Shown here in pieces: positions 11,429 to 20,587 of a stretch of DNA of 64,000 nucleotides. The stretch lies in the NCBI GenBank assembly GCA_001600095.1, contig BCIX01000004.1:1430586-1494585 (forward strand). Direction: 5' to 3'. Origin of the DNA: Bullera alba. Taxonomy: Eukaryota; Basidiomycota; Tremellomycetes; Tremellales; Bulleraceae. The position numbers and the translations under genes were made by a program. The stretch's first letter is position 1. Each line of letters begins with the position of its first letter. The notes beneath the pieces were generated by a model that was not told the origin of the DNA, did not search any database, and was given only the letters and a program-made list of their open reading frames with translations.

Positions 11429-14400
11429 TCAAAGGTACTTGTTCGACTTGAGCCACTACGTCCGATCAATCAGCACAAGAAACTGTGTGAACACCAGTAG
11501 CTCGTCCGTACTCACCTCCTCGACATCCTTCTGATCCCTCTTGAGCCAATCGGCCGAGGCCTGGATCGAGTCGTAAGCCTGGTGCACGGCGAGTTTACAT
11601 CTCCTGATATCCTTGTCCTTGAAGAAGTCCTTGAACCTCTGCAGATCCTCGTGAGAGGTGAAAGAGGTGAGCGACCCTCTAACAAGGTAGTTGATGCCGC
11701 TGTTCTCGAACCTCTTGTACAGAGCGTCGTAGTGGTCCAAGAAGTAATCGCTGATCTTCCTCCTCGCGGCGTGGTTCGCTCCGAGACCAAAGAAGAAGAT
11801 GTAGTAATCTTGATCTTTGACACTTCCATCTTCGAGCATCTTGAACGTTCGCTCAATGAGCGCCTCGTCCTTGGGCGAGCAGAGGGCGTACATTGCGTCG
11901 ACCTTTGTAGACGGGTTGGCGGGCTTGTTGTAGACGGCCAAGATCTTCTCGTACGCCTTCTCTCCGCCGTATCTCACCGCATTGACAAAGATGGTTCGCT
12001 GCAAGTCGGGTGGGATCTGACTGTCGTCGTTGCTCTCGAGGAATGGCTGGAATCGAGAGTTGAGCTCGTCCAGCACTCCTTGGTCCTTGGCCGAAGCAGC
12101 AGACGAAACAGCCAACGCTCTGAGCTCCTTTGTATCAGGCGAGTCCTCTTCGGCGTGCTCGTAGCCCATCCTCTCGACGACCGGCTTGAACAGCTCCACA
12201 CGGAGCTTGTCGATCGCACCTCGCACTGGCTCGGGCTGCTCCCACCACACTGCCTCGAGCTTGCCGAGAGCGTTGGCGATTTGGGCCCATGGAAGGTTCT
12301 CGGTCTCGACCTGACCAAGTGCTTTGACCAGATTGAGGGATCCACTGGTCTTGCCGTAACCAGCTCGAGCGAGAGTGGTAGCGTCCGAAACGAGACCAAC
12401 CCTGTCCTCGACGGAGAACGACGAGGCAGCTTCTCCGAGCTTCTGCAATCGCTCGGGAGAGTAGTTGACTCTGTAGACACCGACTGTCTCGGCGTTGAGC
12501 TTGAATGAATCCGCTCCATTGAGCTCGTATGTGCTTGATCGGTCGGACAAGATCGCTTTGTGGTCGACCTCCGGCGTGTCTCCCTTGAAAGTCTTAATCT
12601 CCAGGGGAACCCACCAAATGGTCTCGTCTTCCTCCGGTTTCACGTCACCAGTGGCCAGGAATCGGTTCTGGGTGACCTTGATCTTTCCAGCTTCAGACTC
12701 GTCGACAGTGATGACAGGGAAACCAGTCTTCAGGGTCCAGTTGGCCATGACCTTGGCCACATCGATACCGGATGCCTCGGAGATACCCTCCCAGAGGTCT
12801 TTGGTCTGAGCATTGCCGTAAAGGTGCTTCTTGAGGTAGATCGAGACACCTTTGAGGAACTTGTCCTCACCGACAACGCCCATCAGCATTCGTAGAACGG
12901 AAGCACCCTTCGAGTAGCTGATAGCGTCGAAGATCTGGCTGATCTGGTCCTCGTTCGGGCAGTCGACTTCGATTGGGTGACTGCTTCTCTGCGAGTCAAG
13001 AGCCAAGGCGGACGTCAAATGAGTGTTGAGGAACTCCGACCTAGGCTTCCACTCGGGCCAAATTCGGTCCAGGATAACAAGCTCTCCCATCAGAGTTGCG
13101 AAAGCTTCGTTCAACCACAGGTTGTCCCACCACTTCATGGTGACGATATCACCAAACCACATGTGGGCCAGCTCGTGACATTGGACTACGGCGACTCGCT
13201 TCTTGGCGCTCAAAGAGCTCTTCTTCGGGTCGTACAGGTATGCGGTGGTTCGACCAGTGATCAAACCCCAGTTCTCCATGGCTCCGGCATCGAAGTCATG
13301 TGCGACCAAAGTGTCGAGCTTGGGCAAGGCGTAAGGGATGTCGAAGATCTCCTCGTACACTGGTAGAGCCCACTTCTTGATGTCCAAGCCGAATTGAGCT
13401 TGACCAATGGCGTCGGGGGTGGCGAAGATTCGGAGCGGAATGGTTTTCCCGGTCTTGACGGATTTGTGCTCGCTCGAGAGCGAAGCGAACTCTCCGCAAG
13501 CAAAGGCGACAAGGTAGGTAGACATCAACGGAGTTGGTTCAAATTTGGTGATTTTCAGATTCGAGCTCGACGATCCAGCCTCAGTCTTTCCCTCTGTCTT
13601 GCCTTCCGTCTTGGTCTGACCCTCTGTCTTGCCGGCGAGCTCGCTGACTTTGACGGCTGAACCAGTGTATCCAACACCGAGGGTAGAGCCCAGCTCGTAA
13701 GAGTCGGATAGTGCTGACTCGGCAGAAGCGTTGGAAGGCGCTTTCCACGGCTTGGAAGAGACGTCGGGCATGTTGGCGAGAACAGTGAGGTTCTCGGGGG
13801 CAATCATGGAGACGGAGAATTTCGACTTGACCAATGGCTCGTCCCAGCATCTGTCGAAGAGGTTGTCAGCTCGGTATCTGCAATAGGTAGCAAATAGCTG
13901 TGACTTACGGGAAGGCTTTTCGGGCGTCGGTCGCCTCGAATTGCGTCAGCGCATAGCTGAGTTCTAGTCAGTGGACAGCTCAACAAATGCTGGAAGACCA
14001 CCCACATAGGCTTCTTGCCTGTCTTCTCGTCGACGTCACCCTCGGACTTGTAGTATCCGTTCATGCTACCCTCAAGTTCCGCTTCAAATCTGAACCAGGC
14101 CTTGACTCCTTCCTGACCGGCTTTGAGTCCTCCTCCTGGAATGCCCTTGAGATCGACGGTGACTCGTGTCTGCTCGGCATCGTAGGTGAACTTGTCAAGG
14201 CCGATCTGCTGCTTGGTAGACGACTTGAGGTCGACGGAGGTGAGACCCATGTGGGTGATGGAAAGGTTCTTGCCCACGTTGAAAGTGAGGGAAGAGGTCG
14301 ACTCGTTGACTTTGAGGTGAATCAGAGCTTCACCAACGTAGGATGGGGGGTTCGATTGGAGATCCGTCTTGAAGACGAGCTCATAATGCTATAGCCCTTG

Positions 14401-14529
14401 TCAGCATTTGCCTGGAGGGAAACCATGTTGCTCAGCCCTCCAGCGACTCACCTCGGGGTACACATTGGTCGGAAGCCTGGTAGCATCCCCGGGTTTGGTG
14501 GAAGCACCGCCAGCGACTGAATCGGCCAT
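11429..14529 (-). CDS. APE2: M1 family aminopeptidase (Ape2/Aap1/PSA type)
   Basis: Zinc aminopeptidase that trims N-terminal residues from peptides. Starts MADSVAGGASTKPGDATRLP, then NVYPEHYELVFKTDLQSNPP, the usual M1 opening. Substrate-binding GAMENWG and the zinc site HELAHMWFGD (HELAH at 13163-13177, minus strand) with downstream NEAFATLMGE are intact, and the catalytic Tyr region is present. The ERAP1-C-like helical domain follows to a tiny last exon, 11429-11455, that adds WLKSNKYL after KRDQKDVEE, the normal family ending. Introns in the N-terminal part separate GKKPM, YALTQFEATDARKAFP and CWDEPLVKSKFSV. A low-complexity TEGKTEGKTE linker sits in the beta domain. An in-frame Arg-rich extension upstream to 14733 could be a leader, but the CT-rich look suggests 5'-UTR. 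Convergent with the orphan gene, 229 bases apart. Confidence 0.92.
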
Positions 14530-15597
14530 TTCTATACCTCCAAGTGCGTTATGAGAGCAAAGACAGAGTGTTCTTCGACTCGCTTGTTGTCTTCGAGGGA
14601 GAGTAAGATGATTGAAGGAGGAAACAGTGAGAGTCTGAGAGATCGAGAAAGCGTGAGTATGAGACGACCTTGGACAGCAATATCCGCGACGGAAGCCATA
14701 CCGAAAGTGAGGCGATCTCCTATCGAAGTCCACTCACCCTTGTTGTCAACGAACGGAGTAGAGGTGTCTTTGGTGCTTTGCCTACGGATAGAGCTCTTGC
14801 TGCAATTGCTCTACCTAACATAGAATGCGATGGAAGGGGTTGTTCAACTGACTGCCCGTTCTGTATATAGCAACCGCTCGAAGCCTCTCTATGGTTCCAC
14901 ACGTCCACACCTCGCATACCGCTGCCGGATCTAGGATCACAGCCGGTAAGGCGGTCACCCCCGCCACTCAAATTGATCCCGCGTCAGCGTTGGCTCAGCA
15001 AGTTGCCAATTGGCAATCACCCAATCGCCATACATGTACTCCTCGATCGTAAGGCCAGAGAGTCAACGGCCTTGTCTTGCTATCCGCCACACCACCAGCT
15101 CGCATCTTGATCACAGCATACATTTTCTGCCCGTTCCATCGACTAGAGCGGCGAGGTCCGAAAATGCGGAAGAGCGATAGATCCGCAATCTTCGCCGGTT
15201 CCCCTTGACCTTGCCTTGACCCCTTCCATTTCCAACTTCGGTAGCTTGACAGCCAGACACTCGGTTCCACGTCGTATGCTCCGGCAACCTCAAGATCTAC
15301 AGTCTAGTGTCTGCTACGGTCCACGCGGTCAAGCTCCGAAACAGATTGATGCCCTTAATTTGACTCGATGCACCGCCCAACTGGTCCAAATCTAAACGCC
15401 CTGCTGATCAGCTTCGAGTCGAGTCTACATCCACCTCGATTGAAGCCTTATAACTTATAAGTACAGCTGAACCGCGCTCTCACAGATCTCCCAAGACTTC
15501 CAGACCGACAGTCTTTTACATCTTTCATCCCTCGCCACCGTCTCTCTCCCTTTTACTAGACTTACTATTGCGCTTCATCGCTGCTTTCGACAACGAC
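14530..15597. other. Intergenic region upstream of the repeat-bearing gene
   Basis: About 1.07 kb with no recognisable coding exon. The first 250 bases probably hold the promoter and leader of the aminopeptidase on the minus strand. The last 110 bases are strongly pyrimidine-rich, as expected for a plus-strand leader. Confidence 0.5.
15447..15460 (+). promoter_or_regulatory. TATA-like element
   Basis: CTTATAACTTATAA lies about 150 bases before the first candidate exon of the repeat-bearing gene and is followed by a pyrimidine-rich leader. Position and composition fit a core promoter; there is no direct evidence of use. Confidence 0.4.
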
Positions 15598-15642
15598 ATG
15601 TACCTCCGTCATTCCGCAACATCCACCTCGACCTATATGGAG

Positions 15643-17746
15643 GATGGGGAAAGGTGAGTAGCTCAGCTGCTTGCATTGGGTCTTGGAAGACTTTGTTTGA
15701 TTCGATCCTGCGGAAGTGAGACCAAAGGGAGAGATCCGTCTCTCCCTTCGGAGGACGCCCTTCTTTCGCTGAGCATTGCCAGGTAAAGACTTCCTCCATT
15801 CCATCTCGTCAGCGGAAGCCAGCTTCATCTCCTGTAGGCATTGCCAGAGATGGAGCTCGCATCCGCTCGATTCTTGATCTTCATGACAGTACTCCTCGTT
15901 TGTTACGAAGGGAGAGGGTGACACACGACCTGCCGGGTTGCGCTGACTCCCGGTAGACTGCATACAACAACCTCGAGACTTCGGTAGACACTGCGTGATA
16001 ACATTGGAACTCTGGCTCCCAGATAGAACCAACGCAGGTGAGTAGCTCAGCTGCTTGCATTGGGTTCTGGATGCCTAAGCTTGACTCAATCCTGTCGCAA
16101 GTGAGACCAGAGGGGGGGAACCGTCCCCCCCTTCGGAGGACACCCTTCTTTCGCTGAGCATTGCCAGGCGAAGGCTCCTCTATTCCATCTTCGTCAGCGG
16201 AAGCGAGCTTCATCTCCTCTGGGGTGTAGAATGGGGACTCGGATACCGTTCTAGAGTCCCGATTCTTCCCCCCGATCGGCATCGCCAGAGATGGACCTCG
16301 CTTCCGCTCGATCCTTGATCTTCATGACCGGTTCACTTGACTGTTGTGAAGGGAGAGAATGACACACGACCTGCCGGGTTGCGCTGACTCCCGGTAGATG
16401 ACAGATACGCCGGACAGCATCAAGGACGCATCAACCCGTCCGCTATGAAGGTGAGTAGTTCTCTGAGCTGCCTGCTGGGGTTCTTGGGCGTCTTCAGCTT
16501 TGATTCTGCTGCGAGCGGGTCAGGGCCGGCCTACGCCTTCTTCTGGAGGTCAAGCGGCTCTGGCTTGCCGGCATGTCAAGCGTGGTGTTTTCATCCCTCA
16601 TCCAAAGTCAGTGGAAACGCGCTTCAATCTTGAATCAATCTCGGGATGCTGTATCTTGGTGGACGACCTTCCTGCCTTTTGTAACGGGCTCCCCGGTGAG
16701 CATTGTCAGGAACGCGGCGCGCTTCCACTTGATTGTCTGTCTTCCCGACAGAACGATTCTTCGACGAGCACTTGAATTGTCTGCATGTCGGGGCGAGAGA
16801 GATGATGACAAGAGACCTGCCGGGTTGCGCTGACGCCCGGCAGATCAAAGCGATTTACCTATCACTCGACAATTCATCTGGCGGTCGGGGCCTTCCAGCG
16901 GACATTCGACGGTGGCGCTGTTTACCGTGAGTAGTTCTCCATCTGCTTGCTCGAGGTATCAGCGGGCTTCCATCTTGATTCAGTCCCGTCCTAGCTCGAG
17001 GGCAGGGTCCGTTCGACGCGCACGTCGTGGAGTTTCCTCCCAGAAGAGGTGCTTCATGCGTGCCTTCGGATCAACCTGTCCTATCCTGCGGCGCATTGCC
17101 AAGCGAAGTCATCTTTCACATTCATCCAGTCGGTGTTGCCGTGCCCATCGACCCTCGATGTAGCGCGGTTCCACTTGACTTTCGATCTCTCCAGCAGTCT
17201 GTTGAGGAGGGAGAAAGTGACGCACGACCTGCCGGGTTGCGCTGACTCCCGGCAGGTTGCGATCACTTACGACGACGACGGACGGGAGCACGAGCAATTT
17301 CCCCGACAAGCTCATATCACAAAGGCCTACCGTCTCACCCATTCGCCCACCGTCCGCGACTCCGCCTGCCGACTTGTTACACGGAGACATAGCCTGCTTC
17401 GGGGACTTGGTATCGATGTATAAGGTGAGTAGCTTTCCGCGCTATTTGCTGGGGTTTGGAGGACTTTTGCTTGATTCGATCCGTCGAGGGCATGACTTAG
17501 CCTGATCTTCGGAGGGGGCCTTACCCTTCGGACGTGAGGTTGACTCTGTTCTGCGTGCATCGCCAATCGAAGCTTCCATCCCTTCCACGTCTGCGAGCCA
17601 CACTTCATCTGCCAGCGGTTTGGCATCTATAAAGATGGAGCGTTTGCTTCCGCTCGATCCTTGAGCTCTGCTGCAGATCCGTCTGTTGAGGAAGGAGAGG
17701 ATGACAGAAAGACCTGCCGGGTTGCGCTGACGCCTGGCAGATTTAG
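15643..17746 (+). CDS. Hypothetical 133-aa protein interrupted by five introner-like introns
   Basis: Removing the five repeats as GT-AG introns leaves exons 15643-15653, 15957-16037, 16398-16450, 16844-16926, 17256-17424 and 17741-17746. Exons 2-5 (386 nt) stay open in one consistent frame across three junctions of differing phase (1, 0 and 2) and reach a stop two bases into the codon after the last intron's ATT. Sample segments are DFGRHCVITLELWLP, AGQHQGRINPSAMK, LSLDNSSGGRGLPADIRRW and GDIACFGDLVSMYK. No family is recognised. The start is the weak point: the first ATG of the leader (15598) is in another frame and would stop early in exon 2, so an ATG at 15643 was chosen. The locus could instead be a non-coding transcript or a decaying gene. 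Introns here are 303-393 nt, five to seven times longer than others in the window. Confidence 0.4.
15654..15956 (+). repeat. Introner-like element copy 1 (303 nt)
   Basis: Begins GTGAGTAGCTCAGCTGCTTG and ends CCCGGTAG. Invariant 21-nt core at 15927-15947. Contains a short central inverted repeat (CATCTC near 15826 and GAGATG near 15848). Close to copy 2 in its first 60 bases and in the GCTTCCGCTCGAT-type segment after the hairpin. Confidence 0.8.
16038..16397 (+). repeat. Introner-like element copy 2 (360 nt)
   Basis: Begins GTGAGTAGCTCAGCTGCTTG like copy 1 and ends CCCGGTAG. Core at 16368-16388. Its central CATCTC/GAGATG arms enclose a larger loop of about 60 bases with a second GGGACTC/GAGTCCC pair, suggesting an inserted inner hairpin. 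Copies 1 and 2 are the closest pair within the tandem array. Confidence 0.8.
16451..16843 (+). repeat. Introner-like element copy 3 (393 nt)
   Basis: Begins GTGAGTAGTTCTCTGAGCTG and ends CCCGGCAG. Core at 16814-16834. The longest and most diverged member; the ends match the family but the middle has its own sequence. The 3' stem (CTGCCGGG with CCCGGCAG) is perfect. Confidence 0.75.
16927..17255 (+). repeat. Introner-like element copy 4 (329 nt)
   Basis: Begins GTGAGTAGTTCTCCATCTGC and ends CCCGGCAG. Core at 17226-17246. Preceded internally by GAGGAGGGAGAAAGTGACGC, matching the purine-rich GGGAGAG..TGAC block found just before the core in the other copies. Confidence 0.78.
17425..17740 (+). 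repeat. Introner-like element copy 5 (316 nt)
   Basis: Begins GTGAGTAGCTTTCCGCG and ends CCTGGCAG. Core at 17711-17731. Very similar over its whole length to copy 6 located 2.3 kb away, sharing for example TTGATTCGATCCGTCGAGGG and GGACGTGAGGTTGACTCTGT. The 3' stem keeps pairing through a G-U wobble. Confidence 0.8.
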
Positions 17747-19157
17747 AATTCCTTCTAGCAGCCTTGCCCAATCGTGCTACCAGCGGCGGAGATGTATTTT
17801 GTAGTAGCGTTTGCGAACGTGCAATGTGTAGATCGTGTATCTTCATCCCTCGTTCTCTCATACTCATAGTGCAATGATGAATCAATACATCATGAGACTT
17901 CATGGCCATGATCTATCACACTTTTGATAAGTTGGAAAGCTTGTGTGCCCATCGCCAGCTCAACTATTGTCCGAGTCCACCGCATCTTCATCTATCTACC
18001 TCCTTGCGAGCAGCGACACCGACCGGTGCTCTCCGGTTCTAGTGGAGGTACCCGGGCAAGAGCTGCATACAGGATAACGGGCTCGTGGCCTGTGGTAGAT
18101 TCGACGACGTGGCACTTGGGCGGTGCTGGCCTGTGGCTTGTGTGATGAGATTCGACTCGACCGACTACCGCCGAGCGGGGGAGCGATATTCCCGTCTATA
18201 ATAGAACCCGGAGATCAGTCCAGACAGGTCCAGACCAGTAGATCAGTCGATCAGGACAGATCGAGACTCGTGGTAGCGGGCCTAGGGAACTGGAGGCAGC
18301 TATAGTCATGCACGTGGAGCCAAAGCCGTCGAACCTTTGCTTGGCAGCTGACGGTGTTCTGTGAGCTGCACTGGTCCTGCCTTGTCCTGCGAATCACATG
18401 CTTTCTACGAGCTCGAGTAGAAACTCAAGACTGCTCAAGATAGACTCCATTCAGCTTGGCGCACTCTGCTGTGCTTAAATGACGGTCGACATTAAAACCC
18501 TAGGCTGTTTCAATTTGGTCGACCTCGTCTGACTCGACACTCCAGCAGACTCCAGCTGACGCTGTATGATGTATCCGCAAGAGCGGAGCATGTCTTCAGG
18601 GTTTGCGTCTGCACCGGCTCGGATCTACAGTGCCTGGCCGGAGTATATAAGGCCAGGTCCGATCAGAGAAGCGCGGGCACAAGGTGACTACCTTCTCCTC
18701 GAACTGGGTGAGTACGATGTGAAACGATAGGAGACGACTGCATCGCCCAGATGGACCAGACCTAAATCGTAGGCCTGCTGACTGAGCTTAACTGACTGGT
18801 TGACTGGACTGATGCGCGAATTCGAGTCGATTTCGTACTCATGCGAATGCGATGGGACTGATATAAGATCAAACGGAACACCCTCGTTCAGTCCCCTCGG
18901 AGCTCAACACATACACATCAACATTCGAGTCATCTGTCCTACCGACCGACACTCGCAGTCTCTCCGAAACACCACATCACACGTCCATTAGTAGGTCCTT
19001 ATCGAGATCAAGAGCGAATCGTACTTACGAAGTTACGGTACTCAGAATCGATCCGGCGAAACCAACTCAACAATCCCCAGCCGATCCACCGTACTCTCGC
19101 GACTAGCTTCCTTCCCCTCGAACTACCGCCCTATACAGATCCACATCCCCTCTCGAC
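17747..19157. other. 1.4-kb gene-poor region with a TATA-like site
   Basis: No coding exon recognised. A good TATA box (GTATATAAGG) lies at about 18647-18656 and a second weaker one (TGATATAAGA) near 18859, upstream of the gag-like gene. A run of CACATC/CTCTCC-rich sequence from about 18900 to 19157 looks like a leader. Several short GATCAG/GACTGA tracts (18210-18250, 18770-18815) give it a low-complexity look. No long terminal repeats were found by eye. Confidence 0.45.
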
Positions 19158-20015
19158 ATGTCGGGCCAATCGGCTGAAATCCAATTCTTGCTCGCCCAGC
19201 AGGCGGCGACTCAAGAGCTTGTCGCTAGGATGGCCAACATCATCCAGACGTGCCGCTGCCACGACACTCACCATCGTGGACACGATCGAACGGAGGCTGC
19301 AACCCAGCTGGACTACAACCGTAGCGATGTCGCCCTGATCCATTCCGATGTGCAAGTCAGCCCAGATGAGAGATTCGCCCACATCCATCCCATCATCTAT
19401 CGCCGTGCCGTCGATGGTGAACTCGCCCTTCATCACTTCTGCGCTCTGCTGTCAACCCAGCACCTACTCGCCTACAATCTACCCGATTCTTTGAGAAGCG
19501 ACCCCGATCTCTTCGCCTCTGTCTCCACGGCCGACCCGAGAGTACTGCCACCAAACTTCAAGGTTTTCCATGTAGCGTGGATGGTGTTAATCGAGATCTA
19601 CACAACCGGTCCTGCCAACACATGGGGAGTCGCCTCCCTTCAAGCGCTAAATGCGTATTTGTGGTGGTTGTCCCAAGCGGAATCCAAGTTTGATTGGTTA
19701 TCTTTGATGTCCCATTTTGCCCAGGTTGTCGCCCCACGTCTGAAGAACACGAACCCCGTGGACTTTGTGAAGTGGATCCACAGCCTAGCATTATGCGAGC
19801 CTCACCACATTCTCCAGCCGTTACGGCTCGACGTCGCCTTCTACAGGGTCAAAGCCTCGTCGGACACACATCAAGTGGTATGCCGAGGATACCAAAACGG
19901 CACATGTCGCATCACCACTTGTAACCGACCTCACCAATGCGATAAATGCTTGGGTTTCCACCCATCGGAGGAATGTCCGGATAACGACGGCTCGAATCGC
20001 GAGGAATTGAGGTGA
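19158..20015 (+). CDS. Gag-like protein with C-terminal Cys/His zinc knuckles (285 aa), orphan retroelement-type gene
   Basis: Starts MSGQSAEIQFLLAQQAATQE after a CT-rich leader. An N-terminal glutamine-rich helix is followed by a mid region with W- and L-rich helices (VFHVAWMVLIEIYTTGPANT, ALNAYLWWLSQAESKFDWL) resembling nucleocapsid-type proteins. The C-terminus has clustered Cys/His, VCRGYQNGTCRITTCNRPHQ then CDKCLGFHPSEECP, close to the C-x5-6-C-x4-5-C-x3-H pattern plus C-x2-C-x4-H-x4-C seen in gag-like proteins of basidiomycete retroelements. No protease, reverse transcriptase, integrase or recombinase follows and no LTR was seen. It may be a domesticated or orphan gag. Twenty-odd codons past its stop comes introner-like copy 6, which would be a 3'-UTR intron. 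Confidence 0.6.
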   Translation: MSGQSAEIQFLLAQQAATQELVARMANIIQTCRCHDTHHRGHDRTEAATQLDYNRSDVALIHSDVQVSPDERFAHIHPIIYRRAVDGELALHHFCALLSTQHLLAYNLPDSLRSDPDLFASVSTADPRVLPPNFKVFHVAWMVLIEIYTTGPANTWGVASLQALNAYLWWLSQAESKFDWLSLMSHFAQVVAPRLKNTNPVDFVKWIHSLALCEPHHILQPLRLDVAFYRVKASSDTHQVVCRGYQNGTCRITTCNRPHQCDKCLGFHPSEECPDNDGSNREELR

Positions 20016-20055
20016 TGAGGATCGGATGCTCGAAGGAGAAAAGGGTTAGACTAAG

Positions 20056-20374
20056 GTGAGTAGCTGCTTCGGCTTCTTACTGGGGGTTTTGGAGGGCTTC
20101 CATCTTGATTCGATCCGTCGAGGGCATGACTTAACCTGATCTTCGGAGGGGTCTTACCTTCCGGACGTGAGGTTGACTCTGTTCTACGTGCATTGACAAG
20201 CGAAGATCTCCATTACCTCTTCCGTGTCTGCGGATGACGCTTCATCTCTGCCATCCAATCACTGGCAGAGATGAGGTGTACTTCCGCTAGACTTTCGAGC
20301 TCCCAAACAGATTCGTCTGTCGAAGAGGGAGAGAGTGACGCAAAGACCTGCCGGGTTGCGCTGACGCCCGGTAG
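20056..20374 (+). repeat. Introner-like element copy 6 (319 nt, dispersed)
   Basis: Begins GTGAGTAGCTGCTTCGGC and ends CCCGGTAG, with the core at 20345-20365. Nearly collinear with copy 5. Carries the best central hairpin of the family: TCATCTCTGCCA (20242-20253) pairs perfectly with TGGCAGAGATGA (20263-20274) around a 9-base loop. Lies 41 bases after the stop of the gag-like gene in the same orientation, flanked by AAG on the 5' side. Confidence 0.8.
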
Positions 20375-20587
20375 TTCTACCCAGTGCCCCAGTGCCTGCC
20401 ACCGCCTCGACCTCACATCGTTCCGTAGACGCATTGCCACACGTACCGATATTGCAACTTCCCCTCATTAATCAACCAGGTGTTGAACACCGCCGACTCG
20501 CTTCGCTGCCTCGTACATGTTGTAAAAGCCGGTGTCATGCTATGTAGACTCGTTGTATGTAAGACTGTATCTGAGCACTGCAGAAGG

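Noticed and set aside
11582..12508. 308-codon open frame on the plus strand
   Set aside because: It is the antisense shadow of the M1 aminopeptidase, whose motifs fix the coding strand.
15927..20374. Six short invariant repeats at roughly regular spacing, CRISPR-like
   Set aside because: This is eukaryotic nuclear DNA, spacing is 360-480 bases with similarity extending through the whole 300-390-nt unit, and the short core is just the most conserved end of a longer element.
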